NCBI GenBank assembly: GCA_032622095.1
Contig: CP136067.1
Location: forward strand, 83,106,705-83,170,704
Length of the DNA: 64,000 nt
Origin: Siphonodentalium dalli
Taxonomy: Eukaryota > Mollusca > Scaphopoda > Gadilida > Siphonodentaliidae
Direction: 5' to 3'
The translations under genes and the position numbers were made by a program. Below are positions 12,101-24,329 of this stretch, one piece after another. Each line of letters starts with the position of its first letter. Positions within the stretch are counted from its first letter, which is position 1. The notes beneath the pieces were generated by a model. That model was not told the DNA's origin. It did not search any database and worked only from the letters and a program-made list of their open reading frames with translations.

Positions 12101-12440
12101 TAAATCAAGTTAAATTAAATAATACAAATTAAGCAAATTGAGTTTCAGCAGTGGAGACACCGAGTTAGAGAGAATGTAGATTGATGCTTAGATGTAAATG
12201 ATAGCATGACAGAGAAAAATAATTTTCCTCTCTTTTAAATCTATTTACTGATAGAAATTAGTATTTTGTCAATGTAGATAATTTATGAAAGAAATATGTT
12301 TTAGATGAATATTTGTCAATGAAATATGTTTGTTTTAGATAGTTTGGATAAATTTCGCCAGTTTCTATTTGTTGCTTACAGATAACATGGCAGTTGAATC
12401 CAGAGACATCTAGCGCTAGTGTATATTAGCTTTAATTTAC
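9173..12440. other. Unassigned intergenic or old repeat DNA
   Basis: A/T-rich sequence with no gene I can support. The part just above 9173 may hold the upstream portion of the decayed transposon ORF but is too degraded to read. A GC-rich patch (GCCCCGGGTGGCCCGG) lies near 10056 and an (AT)n run near 10839-10850. The open frame of 103 codons on the minus strand at 10549-10860 resembles nothing I recognise. Confidence 0.4.
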
Positions 12441-12621
12441 AATACAGGTTTCATTCTGCTTTGAACCTTGTATCGTTATGAATTTCATGTACATTGGTGA
12501 ATAGGGCAGATAATGATTTCGGAACAAAAACGCAGATGACCCCGATGGTATCAAGATAAAACTAGCTAACGATGTTTTCCATCTTCTATTCTTTATCTTT
12601 GATGAGAATGCCGAATCCATA

Positions 12622-15170
12622 GTGGACATGATAAGCGGTAGCAAAAGTCGATTACTGTTCTCAAAAGCCACAAAACCTTTTGCAGACACCTTTGCTCTCG
12701 AATTGCCATCCGCCAATGACACCTTCGCTAATCTCCACAAGGACATTTTACTCATGAAAACTGACCAGATGCTTGCTCATGAAAACAACACTCGCGACGT
12801 TCCCGCTCTAAACGGTCTGGTGGCCAGCATTGATTCCCGTCTAAAAGTTATTGAATCAAAACTTTGTCATCTCAACGATATCCCGGAATTGTTCTCCAGA
12901 GTTGACGTACTTGATCAATCAGTAAAATGTCTGTCTGAAGCAGGGGGGGGGGGTCGGACAAATTTCCAGGCACGTATGATCATTTTAATTGTTTCCGGCC
13001 TCGGACCACCCACCCACTCAATTTCTTCCGTTTCCGGCCTTTTTTTCCAGGCAACTTTGGACACCCACCCTTTTTTTTCCGTTTCAGGAATTTTTTTCCG
13101 GTCAGTTTTGGACACACACCCCCTAAATAGTTTATTGCGCGAGATTTTAATAGAACAGTGCATAATGAAGATAACGATACTATTTGAATTTATCATATAA
13201 GTGTCATTAATCAAGAAATGTGTCAACATAATCACATTTCTAGGGATAGGCAGAGTGCCAAAGTTTTTATTAACATTCATTTTCATAATATATAGTCACA
13301 CGATTTAGTCACATAATCACATTTGAGTATTCTACAGACTACATGGTACAACACATTTAAAATTATTTCAAATTTTGATATTTGCTACATGTATATGATA
13401 TATTGCTTGAACCAAATTGTTTATCAAAACATGTGGAAATACAACTGTTCATCCCAGTTCATCCCAGTTTGAAGAATAATGCTAATACCAAACATAACCA
13501 TGATATACCCGCATGACTCTTCTTGGGGCATCTCAGAAACCAGAACTGAGGAAACATGTTATAGCGTGTAATGGTAGGCTGGTAGCCACTGCCTGAAGTA
13601 ATAGGCTTCGTAATAATTGGGAATAACATATGGATGGATAGCCCAATCTCGCTTCTTTTTTGCTCACGATATCAGTGACGATAAAATCTTTGTTACTGTG
13701 ATTAACATTACAAGCTGATCCACATTAACTTGGAAAACTGTTTGAAATTGTTCAAGCTGGCCCGGCTGGCCTTCAATTTATATGTTAAGATTTTATGTTT
13801 TACGTTGTCAAAAGTCTATTTTATTCCATTATTTATTATATCTTTATTTCCATGTCACATGTGGTCAAGTGTGCTTTTATTTTATTGCTTATTTTCAGCT
13901 GAGTTCTGCATAGTTATTCTCATTTTGTTGTATCAGTAGATGGAATCCTGATTAAATTTTATTTTTCCAATAACGCAGTTTCTTGTTCTATCAAGTTGAA
14001 TTTGGGTTATTGTTGGCCATTGTGCAACTGATCCAACTTTTGATAACCTCTATATATATAGTATAGCATTGCTATTAAATATATATGACCTGTTTCTGTT
14101 CAAAACACATCAAAATAAGACTCAATAGCAGAAATGGAAACAAATTTGGCACATGGAAAAAACTGCTTTTCGGACCCGAGAGACACCCACCCACCCCATC
14201 ATACGTGCCTGGAAATGTTTTCCGACCCCCCCCCCCCCCCCCCCTGTCTGAAGACTTTGATTGCGAGTTAAAAACTTAATCGAGCTTAACTCAAGACTTC
14301 GAGAATTACAAAGTTTACAACAAACGTAGTTTGAAGGATATTTCCAATGATATTACTAATTTACTAGGTTCGAGGAGAATATTACTTCATTACATCGACA
14401 AACCGATTCGCAAAGCGGGTTCAAATCAACACTGTAAGATTCTCTTAAAAAGAAACTGACACCACCAGATAAATTTGTACAGTATGCCACTAAAGATTTC
14501 ATTGCATTCACGAAGGCATCAATGGATCATCTGACGACCGAGTCACTTGCAAAACTGGAGTCGTTTTCTAAATCACTTTCAGACTCTGTTCTTTTAATAA
14601 ACAAATGCCAAACAGACATTTCGCATGATATATTGAAGTTGTGTGAATCATCCTTCAGTAATCTTTCGTCGACGAGTCCACCCCATTTCTAGAGATTATG
14701 ACGTCACATGAGATATTCAGCCCGCCAATGACGAATAAACTGCAGTAGTCTCACTGCCACATAATCGCAATGAAGTTTCACTCAGGAGTATCAGCGTGGG
14801 TACGGATTCCGACTGTAAATACAGACCCACCCGCCAATCACGCGAACAAAAGTAACTATTCGCAATCAAAGAAAGACAAAAACAGTGGCCGCTTCATTTT
14901 TTATCAAGAAGGAAAATTCCAAAACACTGAAAACAATTCGACTTTATGTTCGAAATATTCCAAAAACAGTTTGTGCTGGCTCAATGCATGATTATCTGGA
15001 GCAATATGATGTTCATTTTTCAGTTGTCGGATCTTGATGTCTACGCGGAGCTAAATTTGCTTCTGCTATAATCAACGTAGACATCGACGTTGGTGCTTGA
15101 CAAAAACGTTTGGCCGGAAGGCGTTGAGTGCACACACTGGACACCACACAGTGTATATATAAATGTGGGC
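12622..15170 (+). pseudogene. Retrotransposon ORF1 remnant, split by a DNA transposon
   Basis: The first about 107 codons from 12622 encode a helical, coiled-coil-like segment (for example LNGLVASIDSRLKVIESKL) ending at KCLSE. After removal of the 12941-14244 insertion the reading resumes as DFDCELKT..., then further helical text to about 14690 (LAKLESFSKSLSDSVLLINK). A second block near 14950-15090 reads RNIPKTVCAGSMHDYLEQYD and SAIINVDIDV. Coiled coil followed by a short RNA-binding-like domain is what ORF1 proteins of LINE elements look like. Several stops and frame changes make it non-functional. The longer open frame continuing to 13200 is a chimera with inserted DNA. Confidence 0.5.
12941..14244. 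mobile_element. Poly-G/poly-C-ended DNA transposon with 9-bp target duplication
   Basis: The left end has G11 (12943-12953) followed by TCGGACAAATTTCCAGGCAC. The right end has the reverse complement of a close match (GTGCCTGGAAATGTTTTCCGA) followed by C19 (14226-14244). The flanks carry TGTCTGAAG on both sides (12932-12940 and 14245-14253), a 9-bp target-site duplication. The left end has two extra bases (CA) before the G run. The inverted ends, TSD and clean interruption of ORF1 together show a cut-and-paste insertion. No transposase frame is visible in the 1.3 kb, so it is non-autonomous. Mutator-like and Merlin-like elements can give 9-bp duplications; I do not assign a superfamily. Confidence 0.8.
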
Positions 15171-15393
15171 AACGGTAATAACTGGTACACGTACAGGTGG
15201 TAGATATTGTAGTTATGCTGTTGAAAGTTTTGCTATATCTGTGTTTTATTATTGTCCTGATCATACAGGTATGCATTCACACATATGTTGCAACAGAATG
15301 TAGTCACTTGAGGAAGACCGATGCAGGTCGCTGCGTAGTTTTCCTCAACACATGTTGTTATATACGGTACTTAACTTATTCTGTTGAGAATAC

Positions 15394-16248
15394 CACAATA
15401 TTATCCTTGGGAACGTGGAATACCACTGGCATCATGTCCCCTGCACTCTATTTAAGTCACTTATTGACGAGTGGAACTTAGATGTATGTGGAATTTCTGA
15501 ACACTGGTTAAATCTAAAGATATAGATTTCTTTCAAGCAATTCATAAGGATTATGATTTTTGTGCTGTTTCTGATTTTTCCAGCGCCTCCCAATGCAAAG
15601 GGGGAGAAACTCTGGAGGGATAGCCCTGTTTTTGGAAGAGAGATAAATGCGGCGAATCAGTTTCGCAGCTCGATATTGACGATCACCGTGTAATTGGCAT
15701 ACAACTTCGTACATGTACAAGCTATGTCTGTGTCATTGAAGTTTATCTACTATCAACGAATCACTCTTATGCTGAATTTGAAAAGTACATGGAATTACTC
15801 AAATCCATATGGGATAATTATAATGTTCATTGCAAGGTAATTTTCATGGGGGATTTTAACGCTGGTGCCCGCGGCCCCCTCCTGAAAAGATTTTTGAAAT
15901 CAATTGATAGTGTTTCCATGAACAACAAACTAGCTGGCAGTGATTAACCTATGTTCCAGCAATGAATTATGCTGGCTCCATTATCGACCACCTTGTTGTG
16001 AGTGAGTCGGACTCTCACCTAGTTCTTCATTGTGAAGTATCAGATGACGACGTGTCAAATGTATCAAACCATAGAGCGCTTTTACTCCGTTTGGACATCT
16101 CTATGTCGCCATCTTCGGATGAATATAAAAGTATTAACCGCCCACGGTATAACTGGAAACGTTTCAGATCGGACGAAAATGTGTTGACCGCATACCAGGA
16201 TGACCTTAGTTGTAGCTTACCAAATTATCAGTTAACAAGAGTATCGCT
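15394..16248 (+). pseudogene. Endonuclease domain of retrotransposon ORF2
   Basis: Translating in shifting frames gives the landmarks of the APE/exonuclease-endonuclease-phosphatase fold. They are SLGTWNTTGI (about 15403-15432), CGISEHWL (about 15488-15510, with the catalytic Glu), VIFMGDFNAG (about 15839-15868) and IIDHLVVS (about 15979-16000). A terminal SNHRALLL (about 16063-16085) carries the catalytic His. This domain nicks target DNA to prime reverse transcription. Stops and frame changes near 15480, 15630 and 15945 break it. It is followed by an inserted repeat instead of running on to the reverse transcriptase. Confidence 0.7.
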
Positions 16249-17221
16249 AGGGCGTGGCAAAATACGCCCTTTAGCCATTTCGAATTGTACTATCGCAAAA
16301 TAAGATAATACTTTGAGCTTACATTTGAAGAAAATCTGATATACCCCTAATTTCAATGCCAAAATGTGGTCAATGTAAGTCGAAAAATGGCCATAACTCA
16401 TGTAAAAATAATTAGACATAACCTATATTCAAACTTGGCCTGTAGTTTTAGCTGGGAAATACACATACCAGCTTTGGTTTAGCTCAAATAATCAAAACTG
16501 GAGTTATCGGTCGGAAACCAAAATGTTATGAAATTGGTCAAATTCTAAGTTGAAAAAGGGCCGTAACTCATGTAAAAATAACTGGACGGAACCCATATTC
16601 GAACTTGGCCTGTATCTTTAGCTGGGAAATACACATACCAACTTTGGTTCAGATCAAATAATGCAAACTGGAGTTATCGGTCGGAAACCAAAAATGTTAA
16701 CAGACGGTCAAATTCTAAGTCGAAAAGGGCCGTAACTCATGTAAAAATAATTGGACGGAACCCATATTAGAACTTGGCCTGTATCTTTAGCTAGGAAATA
16801 CACATACCAACTTTGGTTCAGATCAAATAATGCAAATTGGAGTTATCGATCGGAAACCAAAAATGTTAACGGACGGACAGACAGACGGACGGACGGACGT
16901 ACTGGCCAAAGTATACTTGTGGGGTGACCGCACATACCCAAGAATACTTGTGAGGTGCGATCTTTTGTTTGAGTAACTTGTGGGGTGCAACGCACAACTG
17001 ACGATTTTTTAAAGAGCGTATTTTTAAAGAGCGTATTTTTAAAGAAATATTATATTAACGAAATAACGGAGATGGTTTGTAAATAAAACAATTAGAAGAA
17101 AAGCATGTTAAATTCATGTTAAATTCATCGCACCCACAAGTACTCTCTGGTTAGTGCTGACGGACAGACGGGCGGACAGACTGATAACATAATACGACCT
17201 TTTTTCAAAAAGGGCGTATAA
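16249..17221. mobile_element. Insertion carrying 170-bp tandem repeats
   Basis: This block separates the endonuclease from the RT of the retrotransposon. Both edges carry GGGCGT/ACGCCC-type inverted sequences. On the left, GGGCGTGGCAAAATACGCCC forms a small hairpin; on the right, ATACGACC...AAGGGCGTAT does. Inside are three copies of a unit of about 170 bp starting near 16390, 16561 and 16730 (phrase CGTAACTCATGTAAAAATAA), then a GGAC/GGAC-rich run near 16870-16900. A similar unit occurs at 35140-35700. No target duplication is obvious and no gene is present. Confidence 0.55.
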
Positions 17222-17257
17222 AAAGTAAGTCTGATGTAGATCAATGTTATACAGACA

Positions 17258-20001
17258 TTGTCTGTGCTAAATGTCTGTGCTATTCGTTTTTCGGCTGACA
17301 AAACTGTTCCACAAAAATCATTCAAACCGTTTTTAAAGCCTTATTGGACAAAAGAGCTAAACAATTTGCATAATGACATGAAGTATCACATAATTTTGTG
17401 GATAGCTTCTGGTAGGCCTGTAAACGATTCTCCCGGCTTTATGCTGCATACAAAGCGTCGAAATGTTCATTTAGACGCGAATTTCGCAAAGCATCGAAAC
17501 GGTATCAGGACAAGTTCAACGATGACATTGATCAATGCGCTGACAGCGATCAAGACACCATTTTAAGACTATTTAACGCGAAGCTCGGGGACATTGGTAC
17601 GCTGTCAACAAATGTTTTTCGTCAAAATGGTGAAATCCTTAGAGAAACAAATTTCATCGATGAGCATTTAAATTTGTGAAACATTGCGTATGCAGTCTAC
17701 TATCACAATCTGATTTCAGCCCAGTTGATAAATGTGTACCTTTCCCTATCTCAGTTGAAGAATTGGTAGGCCTTTATTGTAAATTGAATCACAACAAAGC
17801 TGCCGGTTTATATATCATAAACTATGAACATATCATATATGGTGGCGAAACACTAGCTTGCTCACTTGTAAAATTGTACAATGCTTTTATTGAATTTGAG
17901 CATATCCCGACTTTGGCAAATCGTGGTTTAATTTTTTCTTTGTACAAAGGTCACCCTAAACCAAAGGATTCTTTCGACAGTTATAGGGCCATAACTCTTT
18001 GAATGGCTCTTGTTATCCAGGATCGAGAATTTCGCATCATCACTTCGGGTTTCAGTCGGGTGTCATGGTATATGAGAGTATCTCCTACATATCGGAGATG
18101 CAGAGCAGACTCTATGCCTGTTTTCTGGACGTATGGAAGGCGTTCGATACTGTTTGGGTAGATGGTTTATTGTACAAGCTACACCATAGACAGTATCGAG
18201 GCAAAAATTTCAGATTAATCCATCAACTTTTGTCTGGCATTTCGTGTTGTCTAACATATAACAACTGCACATCCCGCTGGATCCCGATGGTACAGGGAAC
18301 TCGCCAAGGAAGTACGTTTTCGCCAATAGTTTATACTATCTTCATAGATGCTTTATTATACAGGATAGAGAAGTCGAACGTTAGTTTTAAGCTTTCCAAC
18401 GTCAATTGTTCTTCACCCACCCATGCTGACGATATGGCACTTTGTTCACTTACGTCTTACGGTCTGCAGTCACTGATTGATATTTGTGTCAACTATAGCA
18501 ACTTTTGGAGGTATAGGTACAATCCTACAAAAACAGTAATTTGCATATTTAATGAGTCCGCTGACACTGCGCACAGATCTTGGAATCTTAATGGCCGGAC
18601 AATCATTGAAGGTGATCATGTCACGCATCTGGGGATTCCACTTGAGAAGCATGCATTCCGAACAAAATTTGTGGAGAATATTTGTTCAAAGTTACGTTCA
18701 ACATATTTTATGATTTCAAATGCAGGTTTGTATGCTGGTGGTATGACACATATTAGCTGTCTCAAAATATACAAGTCGGTTGTTCTCCCGCGTGCTTTAT
18801 ATGGCAGTGATCTCCTTTGTGATCTGACTTCATCTGACAAGGGGGGGGCCTCGGCGGCTCAATCGGTTAGGGGTACAACTCCAAGCCGTTTCGCCCTCCA
18901 GCGCTGGCGATTAGGGTTCAAATCCACATGTTTCCATCATGGACTTTGTAACTCGAAATCGTTATCTGGTGGAGTTACCAGTTACTCGCCGATGGCCGGT
19001 GGTTTGCCGCACATGGTTGACGAGTTTATCAGCCATTGAAATCACTGTTAGATTAGTCGCAAGTGTGCGGATTTCCCACACCACTAAAACTGGCAATGTC
19101 GTGATATGGCCTTAGTGGCTAAAGCGACAATAAACCCCAATCAATCAATCAGTTATCTGACAAGGAACGTCTGGAAAAGTCACACCGTCTGTGTTTGAAG
19201 CACATTCAAGGCTTGCCAATGCGTATACGTGCCGAAATCGTTCTAGGTCTTTTGTGGTGTTTTCCTATTGAGCGAGACATTGAATACAGAAAGTTTTCTT
19301 TGTTTTGCTCAGTATGTCATCTTAAACGGGGGAAGTCCGCGAAGGAGATCTTCCTGTACAGACTATTTCAATATGTGACATGCCTCAAGCTGTCAATAGG
19401 AACGCCTGCTCTGATTTGTTCCAGTTACTACACAAACGGGGCCTTCTTGAGAACGTTTATGCGTATCTCTCTTCTGTGGCATTCCCGGACAAATGTTTGT
19501 GGAAATGTTTTGTCGGACAGAGTGACTTAATTTGGGAACTGTCTTGGTCTTCCAGAACTAAGTATGATATATATTTTTGGAGATTCAACTCAGCCGATTC
19601 TTGCGTGCAAATGTCATATACATGGAAAGCCTGTAAGAAATTTCCGTCGGAGAAAGGCAACTTTTACGTAGCGGCAAAACTTTTATTGCTCAAAATTATT
19701 TGGTGATGAAGAATCTTGTCACGTGTGTGGCACATCCTACACTGACAGAACGGCGCACATTTTACTTTATTGCTCATTCTTAGAGGCCGATATACTTTGT
19801 TTCTGGTATGACTTGATCGACACTTTCCATGTAAATACTTTTATTTCTGTAGACTCTATGTCATTAGACGATCAATTACTTTTATTTCTGGGTGTTATTC
19901 CTATAGAAACTCTATCACAGCATTACAATGACGAGGAGCTTTCGCTTATGGGAGTTTTTCTTAAGGCAACACATGATATGTGGTTTAAATGGAGCTTATA
20001 G
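17258..20001 (+). pseudogene. Reverse transcriptase ORF2 of the master copy, broken
   Basis: Landmarks in order: FLKPYWTKEL (linker, about 17324), FDSYRAITL ending at 18000, and the catalytic block LDVWKAFDTVWVDGLLYKL (about 18126-18182). GTRQGSTFSPIVYTIFID (about 18297-18350), PTHADDMALCS (about 18416-18448, the ADD active site), and after the SINE the CHVCGTSYTDRTAHILLYC zinc knuckle (about 19720-19776) follow. The C terminus is MWFKWSL with a stop at 19999-20001. Defects include a stop and probable deletion at 18000, a SINE at 18843-19154, and frame changes near 19380 and 19690. The same post-RT frame changes occur in all four downstream copies. Confidence 0.8.
18843..19154 (+). mobile_element. 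tRNA-derived SINE, unit 1
   Basis: A 312-bp insertion in the RT ORF flanked by the 11-bp duplication ATCTGACAAGG (18832-18842 and 19155-19165). The head carries tRNA-like RNA polymerase III promoter boxes: A box GGCTCAATCGGTTAG (18856-18870) and B box GGTTCAAATCC (18915-18925). A tRNA-unrelated body follows, and it ends in (TCAA)n. Internal pol III boxes, a microsatellite tail and a target duplication define a SINE. It has no coding role; the open frame running through it is accidental. Confidence 0.85.
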
Positions 20002-21279
20002 CGCGTCCGGGACGCCGACAAAGAATGTCTGACTTACATTAGCTCTCATTTTCATTGAAAGTCATATTTTCGCTAATTAACAGCAATCTCAATTATGTTC
20101 TCTTTTTAACAACCGAACGTTTAATAACATACGCCAACTTAACGGTTATTAAACGTTCAGTAGTTATATGCACATTCAAGAGTTCTGTTATCGTTAAAAC
20201 GCAGCGACGCGGTGAGCAGGATGCACACTCTGGACCTCCCGTACCCTGAAATTATGTGCTAATTCCAATGAAAATTGTTAAATATGTTGATCTTTAAAAT
20301 TTGCAAAGATATACTGTTTCCACAATTAACTTTCGGTCGATCTAAGTGATGAAAGCACTGTCCCGAGCCTGCAGCATGCTTTCTGTTTTGCCATGTCGCT
20401 GTGGGGAATGGGTCTGTTAGTGAATGTGTAGCTTTATGCTACGGTCTGTTGACATATATCTGTATCTATTGTCAAGAATGTGTGTGCTTGTTTTTATTTA
20501 TTTAATTATTTATTTATGTATGTATGTATTTATCTATTTATTGTGTGCCTATGTGTGATTGTATTGATGAGTGCTTGTGTCTCATGGTGGCAGGAATTAC
20601 TATTTACTTTCCTTTCTATATTTATAATTTTATTGTAACATGTATTTTGTAAAACATACTCTCCTAGCTGGTGGGAAATAAAGATATATGTATATAATTT
20701 ATCAATCTTTTCAAGGTTTGTACAATAATATGTTTTTTTTATCCATGGGTTGAGTTATTTCCTCTAGTACGTGTGTCAGAACAAGAATAGTAGAATGATA
20801 TATGCTAAAGCCATATGGACTATTATATAAGATGTTGTAATTGGTTAGATAACCACTCAATCTGTTATACATTAGTTTCTCGAAAAAATTTGAAACTGGT
20901 CTGTTTTGCTTAGAAGAGTTGGGTATTTGGATATGAAGATGGGGCTTACTTTTGCTGTCTTCATAAGATCTGGAAATGCTCCATTAGCTAGCAAATATAG
21001 CTAGCATATATGAGTTAAAGGTAATATAAACTATTCAAGCATATAATTATGGGTTTTCTTTTGTGACCATTGTGGACACATTTAGTTCTTAGAAATTATC
21101 CGTATCTGCGCAAACTAAAGCTGGCGCATATGCGACTAATTTTCCACCCTGATAGAAATTCCAGTTTCTAAAAACCGCATATAATTGGAAAGCCTATACA
21201 TCATGTTGGAGGAAATCGGTGATAATATGTTTGGTTTTTTTATCAATTTTGTTTCCACGCTGACAAACCCATGCACTTT

Positions 21280-24200
21280 TGTCTGGCATTTCGTGTTGTC
21301 TAACATATAACAACTGCACATCCCGCTGGATCCCGATGGTACAGGGAACTCGCCAAGGAAGTACGTTTTCGCCAATAGTTTATACTATCTTCATAGATGC
21401 TTTATTATACAGGATAGAGAAGTCGAACGTTAGTTTTAAGCTTTCCAACGTCAATTGTTCTTCACCCACCCATGCTGACGATATGGCACTTTGTTCACTT
21501 ACGTCTTACGGTCTGCAGTCACTGATTGATATTTGTGTCAACTATAGCAACTTTTGGAGGTATAGGTACAATCCTACAAAAACAGTAATTTGCATATTTA
21601 ATGAGTCCGCTGACACTGCGCACAGATCTTGGAATCTTAATGGCCGGACAATCATTGAAGGTGATCATGTCACGCATCTGGGGATTCCACTTGAGAAGCA
21701 TGCATTCCGAACAAAATTTGTGGAGAATATTTGTTCAAAGTTACGTTCAACATATTTTATGATTTCAAATGCAGGTTTGTATGCTGGTGGTATGACACAT
21801 ATTAGCTGTCTCAAAATATACAAGTCGGTTGTTCTCCCGCGTGCTTTATATGGCAGTGATCTCCTTTGTGATCTGACTTCATCTGACAAGGGGGGGGGCC
21901 TCGGCGGCTCAATCGGTTAGGGGTACAACTCCAAGCCGTTTCGCCCTCCAGCGCTGGCGATTAGGGTTCAAATCCACATGTTTCCATCATGGACTTTGTA
22001 ACTCGAAATCGTTATCTGGTGGAGTTACCAGTTACTCGCCGATGGCCGGTGGTTTGCCGCACATGGTTGACGAGTTTATCAGCCATTGAAATCACTGTTA
22101 GATTAGTCGCAAGTGTGCGGATTTCCCACACCACTAAAACTGGCAATGTCGTGATATGGCCTTAGTGGCTAAAGCGACAATAAACCCCAATCAATCAATC
22201 AGTTATCTGACAAGGAACGTCTGGAAAAGTCACACCGTCTGTGTTTGAAGCACATTCAAGGCTTGCCAATGCGTATACGTGCCGAAATCGTTCTAGGTCT
22301 TTTGTGGTGTTTTCCTATTGAGCGAGACATTGAATACAGAAAGTTTTCTTTGTTTTGCTCAGTATGTCATCTTAAACGGGGGAAGTCCGCGAAGGAGATC
22401 TTCCTGTACAGACTATTTCAATATGTGACATGCCTCAAGCTGTCAATAGGAACGCCTGCTCTGATTTGTTCCAGTTACTACACAAACGGGGCCTTCTTGA
22501 GAACGTTTATGCGTATCTCTCTTCTGTGGCATTCCCGGACAAATGTTTGTGGAAATGTTTTGTCGGACAGAGTGACTTAATTTGGGAACTGTCTTGGTCT
22601 TCCAGAACTAAGTATGATATATATTTTTGGAGATTCAACTCAGCCGATTCTTGCGTGCAAATGTCATATACATGGAAAGCCTGTAAGAAATTTCCGTCGG
22701 AGAAAGGCAACTTTTACGTAGCGGCAAAACTTTTATTGCTCAAAATTATTTGGTGATGAAGAATCTTGTCACGTGTGTGGCACATCCTACACTGACAGAA
22801 CGGCGCACATTTTACTTTATTGCTCATTCTTAGAGGCCGATATACTTTGTTTCTGGTATGACTTGATCGACACTTTCCATGTAAATACTTTTATTTCTGT
22901 AGACTCTATGTCATTAGACGATCAATTACTTTTATTTCTGGGTGTTATTCCTATAGAAACTCTATCACAGCATTACAATGACGAGGAGCTTTCGCTTATG
23001 GGAGTTTTTCTTAAGGCAACACATGATATGTGGTTTAAATGGAGCTTATAGCGCGTCCGGGACGCCGACAAAGAATGTCTGACTTACATTAGCTCTCATT
23101 TTCATTGAAAGTCATATTTTCGCTAATTAACAGCAATCTCAATTATGTTCTCTTTTTAACAACCGAACGTTTAATAACATACGCCAACTTAACGGTTATT
23201 AAACGTTCAGTAGTTATATGCACATTCAAGAGTTCTGTTATCGTTAAAACGCAGCGACGCGGTGAGCAGGATGCACACTCTGGACCTCCCGTACCCTGAA
23301 ATTATGTGCTAATTCCAATGAAAATTGTTAAATATGTTGATCTTTAAAATTTGCAAAGATATACTGTTTCCACAATTAACTTTCGGTCGATCTAAGTGAT
23401 GAAAGCACTGTCCCGAGCCTGCAGCATGCTTTCTGTTTTGCCATGTCGCTGTGGGGAATGGGTCTGTTAGTGAATGTGTAGCTTTATGCTACGGTCTGTT
23501 GACATATATCTGTATCTATTGTCAAGAATGTGTGTGCTTGTTTTTATTTATTTAATTATTTATTTATGTATGTATGTATTTATCTATTTATTGTGTGCCT
23601 ATGTGTGATTGTATTGATGAGTGCTTGTGTCTCATGGTGGCAGGAATTACTATTTACTTTCCTTTCTATATTTATAATTTTATTGTAACATGTATTTTGT
23701 AAAACATACTCTCCTAGCTGGTGGGAAATAAAGATATATGTATATAATTTATCAATCTTTTCAAGGTTTGTACAATAATATGTTTTTTTTATCCATGGGT
23801 TGAGTTATTTCCTCTAGTACGTGTGTCAGAACAAGAATAGTAGAATGATATATGCTAAAGCCATATGGACTATTATATAAGATGTTGTAATTGGTTAGAT
23901 AACCACTCAATCTGTTATACATTAGTTTCTCGAAAAAATTTGAAACTGGTCTGTTTTGCTTAGAAGAGTTGGGTATTTGGATATGAAGATGGGGCTTACT
24001 TTTGCTGTCTTCATAAGATCTGGAAATGCTCCATTAGCTAGCAAATATAGCTAGCATATATGAGTTAAAGGTAATATAAACTATTCAAGCATATAATTAT
24101 GGGTTTTCTTTTGTGACCATTGTGGACACATTTAGTTCTTAGAAATTATCCGTATCTGCGCAAACTAAAGCTGGCGCATATGCGACTAATTTTCCACCCT

Positions 24201-24329
24201 GATAGAAATTCCAGTTTCTAAAAACCGCATATAATTGGAAAGCCTATACATCATGTTGGAGGAAATCGGTGATAATATGTTTGGTTTTTTTATCAATTTT
24301 GTTTCCACGCTGACAAACCCATGCACTTT
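21280..24329 (+). pseudogene. RT fragment, tandem unit 2
   Basis: Near-identical to unit 1. The RT text begins at LSGISCC, keeps GTRQGSTFSP and HADDMAL, is cut by the SINE at 21892-22204 (duplication ATCTGACAAGG at 21881-21891 and 22205-22215), and resumes to the zinc knuckle and MWFKWSL stop at 23051. It shares the unit-1 variant lacking the 9-bp insertion. It lacks the FDTVW block and everything upstream, so it cannot encode a functional enzyme. Confidence 0.85.
21892..22204 (+). mobile_element. tRNA-derived SINE, unit 2
   Basis: Copy of the unit-1 SINE at the identical RT position, with the same 11-bp target duplication. It was therefore carried along by the tandem amplification and is not an independent insertion. 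The G run at the 5' junction is one base longer than in unit 1. Confidence 0.85.

Larger units (their letters stand above)
12450..20700 (+). mobile_element. APE-type non-LTR retrotransposon, long but decayed, with nested insertions
   Basis: In order, the element shows a coiled-coil ORF1 remnant (12622-15170) and an apurinic-like endonuclease domain (15394-16248). A reverse transcriptase with the FDTVW and ADDM blocks (17258-19000) and a C-terminal C-x2-C...H...C knuckle (about 19720-19770) follow. The 3' end has AATAAAGATAT near 20687. This order is standard for APE-class LINE elements; I cannot assign the clade confidently. Three insertions interrupt it: a poly-G-ended DNA transposon (12941-14244), a 170-bp-repeat element (16249-17221) and a SINE (18843-19154). 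The 5' boundary is uncertain. The matching 3' signature in the copy at 41005-43026 supports the 3' end. Confidence 0.7.

Noticed and set aside
12622-13200. A 192-codon gene
   Set aside because: Only the first about 107 codons belong to ORF1; the rest is read-through into the poly-G-ended transposon.
18856-18925. tRNA gene (A and B boxes present)
   Set aside because: The head of a SINE with tail and target duplication; an acceptor stem pairing was not evident.
17999-19039. A 346-codon intact RT gene
   Set aside because: It lacks upstream RT motifs after a stop at 18000, runs into a SINE and has further frame changes downstream.
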